DNA from: Cardiobacterium valvarum
Lineage (GTDB): Bacteria; Pseudomonadota; Gammaproteobacteria; Cardiobacteriales; Cardiobacteriaceae
Direction: 5' to 3'
Assembly (NCBI RefSeq): GCF_900460955.1
Contig: NZ_UFUW01000001.1
Location: 1,424,738 to 1,488,737, forward strand
Length of the DNA: 64,000 nt
The notes below the pieces were generated by a model. That model ran no database searches. It was not told the DNA's origin and saw only the letters and a program-made list of their open reading frames with translations. Of the stretch, positions 26,935 to 34,802 are shown piece after piece; position 1 is the first letter of the stretch; every line of letters starts with the position of its first letter. Made by a program: the position numbers and the translations under genes.

Positions 26935-27532
26935 ATGCATAACGCATCCGCATGAACAGCAGAGAAGAGAGATAGGGCGACTGCGACGTGAAAGCTGGAT
27001 ACAAAACGGGGCAAGGGCGACCATATGCGCTTCTCTCATCCGGAAAAACCGGACATGTCGCCGTTCCGCACTCACGCAAAGACATCCGTATCGGAACCTT
27101 GCGCAGCATATACAGTCAGGCCGGCTGAAACTGTCTTCGACCCCGCCGGACTGCCATGGATGCCTACGTCGCCTCTCAGCGAGGCTGTGCGGGAAAAATC
27201 GCAGCACTAACCTTACCCCGTCAAGCGGCGTAAATACCGGGTTTGTAGAGACGTTGCCTGCAACATCTCAAAATCAAAAAACGCGCAGTTTCCCCGCTTG
27301 GCGGTGCGCCTGCCCGAAACGCAAAAGCAGGCTGCGCCTGCTCGGCGGTCTAAAGCCCGCCCTACGCCCGTCAAGCGGTGTAAAACCCGGGGCCGCCAAG
27401 CAGCGTCAATACCGTCCTCTCCCTTCTACCGTCGCAAAGCGCTGCTGTATCGTCTTTTGTTGCCAAAAATCAACAGAATGCCCCTATTCATTCACTACAA
27501 TCGCGCTGTTTTCACTTATCAAGGAAATTCTC
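26935..27532. other. Long intergenic region with dispersed repeats before dsbD
   Basis: No gene is evident in these 598 bases. The first 280 hold no feature I can name. The middle (27218-27413) is a cluster of dispersed repeats, described separately. The last 100 lead to dsbD, with TACAAT at 27496-27501 as a possible -10 box but no good -35 box. The open frame that reaches from here into dsbD has no coding character. Confidence 0.6.
27218..27413. repeat. Dispersed AAGCGG repeats and a GAGACGTTGC palindrome
   Basis: Copies of GTCAAGCGGCGTAAATACCG occur at 27219 and, with changes, at 27369 (GTCAAGCGGTGTAAAACCC) and 27394 (GCCAAGCAGCGTCAATACC). An inverted-repeat element GTAGAGACGTTGCCTGCAAC lies near 27247. 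The same two element types are found inside rnfC and between other genes in this window. Confidence 0.75.
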
Positions 27533-29593
27533 ATGACCCGACTACTGTGGCTGCTTGCCGCCCTGTTCCCGATGTTTGTCCATGCTGCCGAGCCGCTGCC
27601 CGCCGAAGAAGTCTTCAAGCCTACCATTCATCAGCTGGATAACGGTGACGGCTACCTCACCAAAATCACCATTGACTTCCCCGCAGGCTATTACCTCTAT
27701 GCCGACAAAACCACCCTGGAAGGCGCAGCAGGCATGGAAGAACGCACTCCCGCAGAAGCCAAAGATGACCCCTATCTGGGGCAGGTGATGGTCTGGCATA
27801 CCTCGCCGACCATTACCTTACGCCACCACGACGCCGCGCATACCTTTACTCTAACTACTCAAGGCTGTCAGGAAAACGTCCTCTGCTATCCGCCGACGAC
27901 CTGGACGCTGCAAGCCGAGCCCGCTGCTACGGCCAAGCCGCAGCTTTTCAAGACGGACAAGCACGAGGTGTTGCCGGAAGATCAGGCCTTTGCCGTGAGT
28001 GCGACGGAAACAGGCGACGAACTCGCCCTGCATTACCGTATGCCGGACGGCTACTACCTCTACCGCCATAGCCTGCGCGCCGAAGTTGATGGCAAGCCGC
28101 TTGACCTGCCGCTGCCAGCAGGCGAAACGCATCAAGACGAATTTCTCGGCGAACAGCAGATTTACCGGGGCGAACTCAACCTCAGCCTGCCGCACCCGGC
28201 GACGGGCAGCAAGCTGACCCTGCATCTGCAAGGCTGCGCCGAAGGCCGCATCTGCTATCCGCCGATGACGCGGGACTTCCCGCTCACCGCCGCACCACCA
28301 GCCGCGACAGCGGAAAAAACCCCGGCGCAGGCTGCCGCCATCGCCCAAGATGATACCCCGGAAAGCACCATTGATCGCCTCATCCGCCGCCTGAACGACA
28401 ACTTCCTCATCGCCCTGCCCTTCGTGCTCCTCCTCGGCATCGGCGTCAGCTTCACCGCCTGCATCTACCCGCTAGTACCCATCGTCACCAGCCTCGTCGT
28501 CGGGCAAAATACCAGCAGCGGCCGCGCCTACCGCCTCATCAGCGTTTACGTGCTGGCAATGGGCGTGGCGATGGGGCTGCTTGGTGCCGTCTTCGGCATC
28601 TTCCAGATCAACCTGCAAGTCATCCTGCAAAAACCGTGGATAACCGTACTGGTCGCACTGCTCTTCGCCGGCCTATCGCTCTCGCTTTTCGATGTGTACA
28701 CCCTGCAAACCCCGCGCTGGCTGCAAAAACCCGTTGATAAACTCAACCGCCAGCAACAAAGCGGCTCCTACGGCGGTGCAGCGGTGATGGGCGCGCTCTC
28801 CATCCTCGTCGTCAGCCCCTGCGCCACGCCCGTCCTGACCGCCCTCCTCCTCTTCACCACCCAGACCAGCCCGCTCAAAGGCGCAACCGCCCTCTTCACC
28901 TTCGGCCTCGGCACTGGTCTGCCGCTCCTGCTCTTTGCAGGCGCCTTCCGCCGCTTCATGCCGAAGGCGGGTGCATGGATGGATAACGTCAAAAAAACCT
29001 TTGCCTTCGCCCTGCTCGCCATCGGCGTGTGGCTGATTGCCCGCATCCTGCCGCTGGCCTGGGCGCTCACCGCTTGGGCGCTGTACGCCATGTTCGCCGC
29101 TGCCTACCTCTACGGCGACAGCAAAACCCGCCGCTTCCTCGCCGGCAGCGCCTTCATCGCCGCCCTCGCCCTCGGCATACAGAGCACCAACCAGCTCCTC
29201 GGCACACCCGCCGCCCATACTGCGCCGCAAACACACAGCGCCTTCCGCCACGTGGACAGCGTCGCCGCGCTGGATGCCGCCATTGCCGCCAGCGACAAAC
29301 CCGTGCTGCTCGACTTCTACGCCGACTGGTGTGTCGCCTGCAAAAAATGGGAAGCTCATATTTGGGATAACCCCGACTTCGCCGCGCCACTCGCTGCTTA
29401 CACCCTGTTGAAAATCGACGTCACCGACTTCACCGCCGAGCACAAGGCGATGTTCAACCGGCTCAACCTCGTCGGCCCGCCCGCCGTGCTCTACTACCCG
29501 CCGCACGGCACGCTGAATGCGCCAAAAGAAACCCTCATCGGCGAAATGGCGCCGGAAGCCTTTGCCGCCAAACTGCAAAGCTGGGGCAACTGA
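27533..29593 (+). CDS. dsbD: Thiol:disulfide interchange protein DsbD with two N-terminal alpha domains
   Basis: A 686-residue inner-membrane reductant carrier that passes electrons from cytoplasmic thioredoxin to periplasmic DsbC/CcmG-type proteins. The signal peptide covers residues 1-19. Two alpha domains follow, each with its own redox pair: GCQENVLCYPP near residue 110 and GCAEGRICYPP near 232. The eight-helix beta domain has FTACIYPLVP near 307 and VVSPCATPVL near 427. The gamma thioredoxin domain has DFYADWCVACKKWE near 597. E. coli DsbD (about 565 residues) has a single alpha domain. I chose the ATG at 27533 for the signal peptide and the AAGGAA site. Confidence 0.95.
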   Translation: MTRLLWLLAALFPMFVHAAEPLPAEEVFKPTIHQLDNGDGYLTKITIDFPAGYYLYADKTTLEGAAGMEERTPAEAKDDPYLGQVMVWHTSPTITLRHHDAAHTFTLTTQGCQENVLCYPPTTWTLQAEPAATAKPQLFKTDKHEVLPEDQAFAVSATETGDELALHYRMPDGYYLYRHSLRAEVDGKPLDLPLPAGETHQDEFLGEQQIYRGELNLSLPHPATGSKLTLHLQGCAEGRICYPPMTRDFPLTAAPPAATAEKTPAQAAAIAQDDTPESTIDRLIRRLNDNFLIALPFVLLLGIGVSFTACIYPLVPIVTSLVVGQNTSSGRAYRLISVYVLAMGVAMGLLGAVFGIFQINLQVILQKPWITVLVALLFAGLSLSLFDVYTLQTPRWLQKPVDKLNRQQQSGSYGGAAVMGALSILVVSPCATPVLTALLLFTTQTSPLKGATALFTFGLGTGLPLLLFAGAFRRFMPKAGAWMDNVKKTFAFALLAIGVWLIARILPLAWALTAWALYAMFAAAYLYGDSKTRRFLAGSAFIAALALGIQSTNQLLGTPAAHTAPQTHSAFRHVDSVAALDAAIAASDKPVLLDFYADWCVACKKWEAHIWDNPDFAAPLAAYTLLKIDVTDFTAEHKAMFNRLNLVGPPAVLYYPPHGTLNAPKETLIGEMAPEAFAAKLQSWGN

Positions 29594-29606
29594 GCGGGAA
29601 AAAGAA

Positions 29607-29630
29607 AAACGGGCGCGGAAGCGCCCGTTT
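29607..29630. terminator. Terminator after dsbD
   Basis: A 10-base stem AAACGGGCGC closes on loop GGAA, with A-run upstream and TTT downstream. It ends 23 bases before the next ATG, so the VOC gene needs its own promoter or read-through. Confidence 0.75.
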
Positions 29631-29653
29631 GCGTACGCACGAGGAACCGTAAC

Positions 29654-30019
29654 ATGAACGACAACACCATCACCTATCTCGAATTCGCCGCAGCTGACCG
29701 CGATCAGCTGCGCGCCGCGCAACAATTCTACGGTGCCGTCTTCGGCTGGCAGTACCGAAGCTGGGGTGACGACTACCTCGATACTGGCGACAGCGGTATC
29801 GGCAGCGGCCTTTGCGTCAACGCGACCGTCATGCCGCCGCTGGCGGTGATCTACTGCGCGCAGTTGGAAGCCGCCTACAACGCCGTCATTGCGGCGGGCG
29901 GCAATATCGTCCAGGAAATCTTCAGCTTCCCCGGTGGCCGCCGTTTCCATTTCCGCGATCCGGCGGACAACATCCTCGCGGTGTGGTCGGATAAGGCGGT
30001 TCAATCCGCTGTGGCCTGA
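29654..30019 (+). CDS. VOC (glyoxalase/bleomycin-resistance) family protein
   Basis: A 121-residue single-domain protein of the vicinal oxygen chelate fold. The start ITYLEFAAADRDQLRAAQQF then YGAVFGWQY and the end FRDPADNILAVWSD are the two halves of the beta-alpha-beta-beta-beta repeat. Family members act on lactoylglutathione or small electrophiles or bind antibiotics, and the substrate here is unknown. The expected metal-ligand Glu or His positions are only partly kept (LEFAA and FHFRDP). A GAGGAA site precedes the ATG. Confidence 0.85.
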   Translation: MNDNTITYLEFAAADRDQLRAAQQFYGAVFGWQYRSWGDDYLDTGDSGIGSGLCVNATVMPPLAVIYCAQLEAAYNAVIAAGGNIVQEIFSFPGGRRFHFRDPADNILAVWSDKAVQSAVA

Positions 30020-30051
30020 GAAAAGAGCGAGACTCCATGCCTTGCCTATGT

Positions 30052-30134
30052 AGTTGAATAGATAGATAAAAAAGCGTAACAAGGCGCGTCCCGCAGACAG
30101 TACAAGCAGTACGGCAAGGCGACGCCGTTACGAT
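30052..30134. repeat. Intergenic repeat resembling a Neisseria CGCAGACAGTACAA element
   Basis: The segment reads TAGTTGAATAGATAGA, AAGCGTAACAAGGCG, CCGCAGACAGTACAAGCAG and TACGGCAAGGCGACGCCG in order, with GCGTAAC and GTTACG as outer inverted ends. Neisseria genomes carry many copies of a very similar intergenic block (recalled, not searched). It lies between two convergent genes. Confidence 0.55.
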
Positions 30135-30137
30135 TTC

Positions 30138-30950
30138 TTAGATATTTAACCCTATCTTCTGAATCAGGCGGGCGAATGCGGTAATGGCCGCGGGGTTCTG
30201 CGCAAGATACAGCGCCGGTTCGATCAGCTCGATTTCATTGATGAGATAGTCGCCGTCCGCTGTGATGAGGCCGTCCACCCGCGCATAAGCGGAATGCTCG
30301 GGCAAGGCAGCAAGCGCCGCTTGCGCCCGCGCACGCCAGGCGGCTTCGGGTTCAATCGGCAAAATATCGACGCCGTAGGCAGAATTGGCGCGCCATTCCC
30401 CCGCTGCGGGGCGACGGTGCGCAGCATGAGAATAATGCCCGTCGAGATACACCAGGCAGACCTCACCAAAAGGTGCATCAACAAAGGGCTGAACCAGCAT
30501 ACCCTGCGGATAATCAGCGAGATGCGGCAAGCCAGCGGCAAGGCGGCGCACGCCACGGCCACTTTGCCCAATGAGCGGCTTGATAACCGGATTGTCCCAG
30601 CCGCTTGCCGCAATACGCACCGCCCAGTCGTCGCCAGACACAAGCGTCATCCCTGGCGTTACCGCTAATCCCTGTGCGGCGAGATCACACAAATAGCGTT
30701 TGTCCATATTCCATATTTGCAGCGCCGGCGAATTGATGAAGCGTACCCCGGCCTGCACCTGCTCACGCAGCCAGCGGCGATACGCCGCCGGATCCGTGCT
30801 GTAATCCCACACGGCGAGCGGCAGGATAATGGCGGGGCCGGGAGGAATGTCCGGCCAGGGGATGAGCGCGGCATCAAGAGCGGCAGCCAAAGCACGCAGA
30901 TCCGCATTGCCCTGCGGCCAGGCGGGACAAGTGGCGATGATCGTCTGCAT
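30138..30950 (-). CDS. ATP-grasp family protein
   Basis: A 270-residue cytoplasmic protein of the ATP-grasp superfamily. Supporting stretches are FINSPALQIWNMDKRYLCDL, NPVIKPLIGQSGRGVRRLAA (nucleotide-binding loop with the conserved Lys), MLVQPFVDAPFGEVCLVYLD and LINEIELIEPALYL (the E.N-like metal ligands). It resembles the glutathione synthetase/RimK/D-cycloserine-ligase group; the acid and amine it joins are unknown. The start at 30950 is chosen because upstream in-frame codons overlap the tRNA gene and encode nonsense. Confidence 0.82.
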   Translation of the reverse strand: MQTIIATCPAWPQGNADLRALAAALDAALIPWPDIPPGPAIILPLAVWDYSTDPAAYRRWLREQVQAGVRFINSPALQIWNMDKRYLCDLAAQGLAVTPGMTLVSGDDWAVRIAASGWDNPVIKPLIGQSGRGVRRLAAGLPHLADYPQGMLVQPFVDAPFGEVCLVYLDGHYSHAAHRRPAAGEWRANSAYGVDILPIEPEAAWRARAQAALAALPEHSAYARVDGLITADGDYLINEIELIEPALYLAQNPAAITAFARLIQKIGLNI

Positions 30951-30972
30951 GGTATTCCCCGACAAAAGGCAC

Positions 30973-30996
30973 AAAAAATGCGGCTTTTCGCCGCAT
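30973..30996 (-). terminator. Terminator of the tRNA-Arg cluster
   Basis: On the minus strand, ATGCGGC, loop GAAAA, GCCGCAT, then six T residues, starting about ten bases after the last tRNA. Confidence 0.88.
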
Positions 30997-31005
30997 AAGA
31001 AAAAA

Positions 31006-31082
31006 TGGCGCGCCCGGAAGGATTCGAACCTCCGACCGCCTGGTTCGTAGCCAGGTACTCTATCCAACTGAGCTACGGGTGC
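31006..31082 (-). tRNA. tRNA-Arg (anticodon ACG), last copy, with acceptor-stem mismatch
   Basis: A 77-base cloverleaf with encoded CCA. The anticodon loop is CTACGAA, so the anticodon is ACG, whose A34 is normally edited to inosine. T-loop GGTTCGAATCC and D-loop AGCTCAGTTGGATAGAG are standard. The 5' acceptor strand is GCACCCG instead of GCGCCCG, which leaves an A-C mismatch at pair 3-70. It is the last of three in transcription order. Confidence 0.95.
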
Positions 31083-31106
31083 GCAAACGCAAAGGAGAAA
31101 GAAAGA

Positions 31107-31183
31107 TGGCGCGCCCGGAAGGATTCGAACCTCCGACCGCCTGGTTCGTAGCCAGGTACTCTATCCAACTGAGCTACGGGCGC
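31107..31183 (-). tRNA. tRNA-Arg (anticodon ACG), middle copy
   Basis: A 77-base cloverleaf with encoded CCA and a fully paired acceptor stem (GCGCCCG with CGGGCGC). Anticodon ACG. It lies exactly 101 bases from each of its two neighbours, which share the same spacer, so the unit was duplicated in tandem. Confidence 0.97.
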
Positions 31184-31207
31184 GCAAACGCAAAGGAGAA
31201 AGAAAGA

Positions 31208-31284
31208 TGGCGCGCCCGGAAGGATTCGAACCTCCGACCGCCTGGTTCGTAGCCAGGTACTCTATCCAACTGAGCTACGGGCGC
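31208..31284 (-). tRNA. tRNA-Arg (anticodon ACG), promoter-proximal copy
   Basis: A 77-base cloverleaf with encoded CCA, anticodon ACG and a fully paired acceptor stem; identical to the middle copy. It stands directly behind the strong promoter at 31303-31331. Confidence 0.97.
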
Positions 31285-31302
31285 GTCTTTGCGAGGTCGC
31301 GC

Positions 31303-31331
31303 ATTATCCATAGGAGCAGCAGGGGCGTCAA
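31303..31331 (-). promoter_or_regulatory. Promoter of the tRNA-Arg cluster
   Basis: On the minus strand TTGACG (31331-31326) and GATAAT (31308-31303) are 17 bases apart, followed by the GC-rich discriminator GCGCGACC usual in stringently controlled stable-RNA promoters. Confidence 0.85.
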
Positions 31332-31367
31332 GTATTTTTCGGGCTTTTTGCTTCCATTTTCTCCATT

Positions 31368-32036
31368 TCAACTGCCAGAGGCAGTGCGCTTCTTGCGGCG
31401 GTGCTCGTATTGTTCGTTGATGATGTTTTTCCCCGCAATCAGCAGGCCGTAGCAGAGGAAGGCACCAGGTGGCAGGGCGGCGAGGATGAGGTGGTGCTCG
31501 CTGTCATAGAGGCGAATTGTCCAGTCGGTACCGGCGCCGAAGATACGGTCAGCACCGGCTAACAGGGTGCCGGTTGCAAGGATTTCCCGCAGGCCGCCGA
31601 GGAGGATGAGGACAAAGGCGAAGCCGGTGCCCATCGCTGCGCCATCAATGGCGGCGGGCAGGACAGGGTTTTTCGCGGCATAAGCTTCGGCGCGGGCGAT
31701 GATGACGCAGTTGGTGACGATGAGTGCGAGGTAGATGCCGAGCGACTGGTAGAGCGGGTAGGCCAACGCCTGGATGAGGATTTCGACCACGGTCACCGCG
31801 CCCGCGATGAGCAGGACGAAGACGGGGATGCGGATTTCCGGACGCAGCCAGCGGCGGGTGGCGGCGACAAGGGTGTTAGAAAGGGTGAGGACGAAGATGG
31901 TGGCAAGGCCGAGGCCGATGGCGTTCACGGTGTCGGTCGAGGTGGCGAGCAGCGGGCAGAGACCGAGGATTTGCACCAGGGCGGGGTTGTTGTGCCACAG
32001 GCCGTTGGCGAGGGTTTTGCGGGTTTCGGGGGTCAT
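31368..32036 (-). CDS. rnfE: Electron transport complex subunit RnfE (RsxE)
   Basis: A 222-residue membrane subunit with six helices. The start WHNNPALVQILGLCPLLATS and the phrase YLALIVTNCVIIARAEAYA, with a membrane Cys in each, are the RnfE hallmarks (the RnfA/E pair shares an inverted fold around a membrane iron centre). The Rnf complex couples ferredoxin and NADH redox to ion pumping, or reduces SoxR in enterics. In this operon an extra gene separates it from rnfG. It is the last gene before the tRNA cluster. Confidence 0.95.
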   Translation of the reverse strand: MTPETRKTLANGLWHNNPALVQILGLCPLLATSTDTVNAIGLGLATIFVLTLSNTLVAATRRWLRPEIRIPVFVLLIAGAVTVVEILIQALAYPLYQSLGIYLALIVTNCVIIARAEAYAAKNPVLPAAIDGAAMGTGFAFVLILLGGLREILATGTLLAGADRIFGAGTDWTIRLYDSEHHLILAALPPGAFLCYGLLIAGKNIINEQYEHRRKKRTASGS

Positions 32037-32054
32037 GGGCGCTAAATAGATTTT

Positions 32055-32975
32055 TCAGGGTGTTTGCCAAGCATTCTGCGCATAATCTACGTTCTTTTCT
32101 ATGGCATCCCCAATGGCATCAAATTCTTTTTCCACTTTCTTTGCGCTGGCAGTCGCTGGGTCTACGAGGTTGCCCGCGCTATCCCACATACGTATGCCGC
32201 TGCTATTCATCATTGCAACAGGACTGCCGTCAGCGCGGTAATAGATGATATCGGTACCATTCGCATGGATGTAATTGATGACCATCGGCTTGCCGTTAGG
32301 GTAGAGATGGATGTTGAAGGGTACGCCAGCGCGTGGATTGGCAAAGGGCAGCTTTTCGGCTATGTGGTATAGCAAAGGGGCGTGCAAGCTGATCAACTGA
32401 CCGTCCCGATAGGTGGCGATATAGCTATCGAGGTTGCCACGATCAAAGTCATTAATTTGGAAAACGCTGCCATCTGGCAGATATTTGACGAGGCGACCAT
32501 CCATAGGCTGAATGTTATGTCCATTCGGCAGAATAAGGTTTATATCGTCTGGCGTAGTATCCTTCACCAAAGCTATGGGGGATGTAAAGGGCTTTCCACT
32601 GCTTTGGTAGAAGGTTTGTACGACTATGCGGCTATCGTCTGTTATGCCGACAGCTTTGTAATAAAAGCCTTTGGGATCGGGTGTATCCGTCGGCTGATAG
32701 TTCGCATTAAGGTAGTAGATATCATCACTTTTCTGCTTGTGATATGAAAGCGTTGTCTGCGTAGCGATTTGCGCCGTCATCCGTTCTTTCGGCAAGGCAC
32801 GGGTGATGATGGCAGGTTTTTCATCTGTCGGCAGGACGTTTTGCATTGAGGCCTCGGACGCACCCAACATTTGTGCAGTAGAGTTTCTGAGATCAATGGA
32901 CTTGAGTGCGGCGCTATGGTCATCCGCTTGGGTAGCAGTGGCAATCAGAGCTAGCAGTAGAAGTGATTTTTTCAT
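32055..32975 (-). CDS. Secreted hypothetical protein inserted in the rnf operon
   Basis: A 306-residue protein with a signal peptide (residues 1-17, cleaving after TQA). The middle and C-terminal parts contain short beta-rich repeats of the form Y-P-N/D-G: LPDGSVFQINDF, YPNGKPMVINYIHANGTDI, YYRADGSPVAMMN, similar in spirit to MORN-like repeats. It has no resemblance to any Rnf subunit, yet it lies between rnfG and rnfE on the same strand with 18 bases before rnfE. Function unknown. Its composition is more AT-rich than the rnf genes, which suggests later arrival. Confidence 0.78.
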   Translation of the reverse strand: MKKSLLLLALIATATQADDHSAALKSIDLRNSTAQMLGASEASMQNVLPTDEKPAIITRALPKERMTAQIATQTTLSYHKQKSDDIYYLNANYQPTDTPDPKGFYYKAVGITDDSRIVVQTFYQSSGKPFTSPIALVKDTTPDDINLILPNGHNIQPMDGRLVKYLPDGSVFQINDFDRGNLDSYIATYRDGQLISLHAPLLYHIAEKLPFANPRAGVPFNIHLYPNGKPMVINYIHANGTDIIYYRADGSPVAMMNSSGIRMWDSAGNLVDPATASAKKVEKEFDAIGDAIEKNVDYAQNAWQTP

Positions 32976-33015
32976 GATGTTTCTCGTGATGGTTGTGGCA
33001 GGTTAGAAGGACGAA

Positions 33016-33126
33016 CTAGTTGTTGCAGGTGGCGATTCCTTCCGCACTGCTGGCGTGGCTAAGGATGTCGGTATCAAAGGTTTTGTTCTTGGTGAACCAA
33101 TGGTCAAGGATGGTTTGTGGGGTCAT
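33016..33126 (-). CDS. Possible 36-residue small protein overlapping the rnfG stop
   Basis: A short frame begins [20 protein letters not shown] and ends CNN. Its ATG overlaps the rnfG stop as ATGA, the same coupling used by the confirmed genes of this operon. It has one Cys near the end and no signal peptide. It could be a real small protein or the head of a gene lost when the secreted hypothetical gene arrived. Confidence 0.35.
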   Translation of the reverse strand: MTPQTILDHWFTKNKTFDTDILSHASSAEGIATCNN

Positions 33127-33719
33127 GGTGTTTCTTTTCTCTCGCTTGGCGGCGGACTGGCGATAGTCCCATCCCGCACGGCGTGCAGGACGGTATTGAC
33201 CTGGTTGGTGACGGCGCGCGGGGTGATGGTCGCGCCAGTGAAGCTGTCGATGTCGCCGCCGTCTTTTTTCACCGCCAGGCGGCTGTTATCCAGGCTTTTG
33301 CCGGCGAAGGTGTGTATCCACGGGCTGATGCGGGTGTCGATTTTGTCGCCGAGGCCGGGGGTTTCTTTGTGTTCGAGGACGCGTACGCCGAGCAGGGTGC
33401 GCTGGTCGGGGGCAATGCCGATGAGCAGGGTGATGTTGCCGTTGTAGCCTTTGTCGGTGTGGCTGCGGTAGTAGGTGCTGCCGTCTTTGACGGTGTAGCG
33501 TTCGCCCGGGCTGCCAGCGATGGTGACGGCTTCGCGGCTGGCACGGAAGGCGTCGTCGGCGTCAAGGGTGGGCGAGATGTCGCGGAAGGTGCTCAGGAAA
33601 GCGGCAGTTCGCTGCGCTTCGATGCGGTTTTTGGCGGCCAGCCAGGTGATGCTGACGGCGCTGATGGTGATGGCGGCATAGGTGAGGAGGCGCAGGGCGG
33701 CGTTCGTGGGGGCTTTCAT
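33123..33719 (-). CDS. rnfG: Electron transport complex subunit RnfG (RsxG)
   Basis: A 198-residue protein with one N-terminal membrane helix (about residues 8-27) and a periplasmic FMN-binding domain. The covalent flavin site is in [17 protein letters not shown] (S/T-G-A-T motif, Thr near residue 165). [13 protein letters not shown] and [20 protein letters not shown] are the other family blocks. The start overlaps the rnfD stop as ATGA. Length is normal for the family. Confidence 0.95.
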   Translation of the reverse strand: MKAPTNAALRLLTYAAITISAVSITWLAAKNRIEAQRTAAFLSTFRDISPTLDADDAFRASREAVTIAGSPGERYTVKDGSTYYRSHTDKGYNGNITLLIGIAPDQRTLLGVRVLEHKETPGLGDKIDTRISPWIHTFAGKSLDNSRLAVKKDGGDIDSFTGATITPRAVTNQVNTVLHAVRDGTIASPPPSERKETP

Positions 33720-34636
33720 CGGTAGCGGGGCTGGGTGAGGGGGTCGATGAGGGGGACAAGGGCGTTGCCAATGAGGATGGCGAAGGCGACACCATCGGGG
33801 AAGTTGCCGAGGTTGCGGATGGCGATGGCGAGCGCGCCGACGAGGATGCCGTAGAGCCAGCGGCCCAGCGGGGTGGTGGCGGCGGTCACGGGGTCGGTAG
33901 CGATGAAGCAGGCACCGAAGATGATGGCGCCGCTGCCGAGTTGGGCGTAGGGGTTGAGGGTGGTGGCGCCGCCCAGCCAGAAGGCGAGTGCGCAGATGGT
34001 CGCACCGATGAGGGTTGAGGCGAGCAGGCGGTAATCGGCGGCGCGGGTAGTGGTGAGCCAGATGCCGCCCGCAAGCCAGGCGGCAGCAAGGAGTTGTTGT
34101 TGCCAGGGCGGGAAAAGGGCGTGCAGTGATTCGCCGGCGATGCGCAGGGTGCGGCTGTGGTCAAGCAGGGTGGCGGCGCTGGTGGCGTCCACGCTGCCGA
34201 GGGCGACAGGCGTGGCGGGCATGCCGCCCATCAGCGCCGGAAAGCTGATGAGGAGGATGGCGAAACCGACCATGGCGGGGTTGAAGGGGTTTTGTCCAAG
34301 GCCGCCGTAGAGATGTTTGCCGAGGAGGACGGCGAAGGCGGTGCCAAGCGCCACCAGCCACCACGGCGCAAGAACGGGGAGCGACAGGGCGAGCAGCAGC
34401 GCGGTGATGAGGACGCTGCCGTCGCGCAATGGCGCAAGCGTTTTTTTGCGCATGAGCAGCACGGCGGTTTCGCAGGCGTAGGCGGTCACAACGGCAACGG
34501 CGAGTTGTCCCAGCCAGCGGCTGCCCTGCCACCAGATGAGGACGAGGACGCCGGGAAAGAGCGCGGCGGCGACTTGCAGCATGACGCGGCGCAGCGGCGG
34601 CGCAGTGTGCAGGTAGGGCGAGGTGGATGGGGTCAT
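33716..34636 (-). CDS. rnfD: Electron transport complex subunit RnfD (RsxD)
   Basis: A 306-residue membrane protein with about nine helices. The flavinylation region [14 protein letters not shown] near residues 146-160 matches the D.tSgAT-type motif, and the end has [11 protein letters not shown]-like [19 protein letters not shown] and [20 protein letters not shown], all typical of RnfD/NqrB. It is slightly shorter than E. coli RsxD (about 350). It overlaps both neighbours by four bases. Confidence 0.95.
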   Translation of the reverse strand: MTPSTSPYLHTAPPLRRVMLQVAAALFPGVLVLIWWQGSRWLGQLAVAVVTAYACETAVLLMRKKTLAPLRDGSVLITALLLALSLPVLAPWWLVALGTAFAVLLGKHLYGGLGQNPFNPAMVGFAILLISFPALMGGMPATPVALGSVDATSAATLLDHSRTLRIAGESLHALFPPWQQQLLAAAWLAGGIWLTTTRAADYRLLASTLIGATICALAFWLGGATTLNPYAQLGSGAIIFGACFIATDPVTAATTPLGRWLYGILVGALAIAIRNLGNFPDGVAFAILIGNALVPLIDPLTQPRYR

Positions 34637-34782
34637 GGGGTGTCGTCGTCAGTTTTACGGATGGGCACGGCGGTATCGCGCAGGTGCTGTTTGAGTTTGG
34701 CGCGGGCGATGCGGCGTTCTTCGGTCTTGGCGCGGGCGGCAGCAAGGCGCGCCGCGCGGGGGTCGGGGTTGTGGTCAGTCAT
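34633..34782 (-). CDS. Small charged protein between the 453-residue gene and rnfD
   Basis: A 49-residue frame, MTDHNPDPRAARLAAARAKT and onward to RIARAKLKQHL, ends with a stop that overlaps the rnfD ATG as ATGA. Its helical Ala/Arg/Lys pattern resembles the repeat units in the RnfC tail, so it may be a detached or duplicated piece of that tail, or an independent small helical protein. There is no clear strong ribosome site. Confidence 0.45.
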   Translation of the reverse strand: MTDHNPDPRAARLAAARAKTEERRIARAKLKQHLRDTAVPIRKTDDDTP

Positions 34783-34802
34783 GGTGTTTGAGGGTTGCGG
34801 GT

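Noticed and set aside
26771-27532. N-terminal extension of the dsbD frame through the intergenic repeats
   Set aside because: The extension would start inside the NosL-like gene and runs through dispersed repeats; a signal peptide and a ribosome site mark the true start at 27533.
28673-30082. A 469-codon open frame antisense to dsbD
   Set aside because: It lies wholly opposite a protein with clear domains and active sites, and it arises from the codon bias of the GC-rich sense gene.
30951-31067. Upstream extension of the ATP-grasp gene
   Set aside because: It would be translated from tRNA and terminator sequence.
31006-31284. Three 101-base repeats as a CRISPR or satellite array
   Set aside because: Each repeat folds into a complete tRNA-Arg cloverleaf behind a strong stable-RNA promoter.
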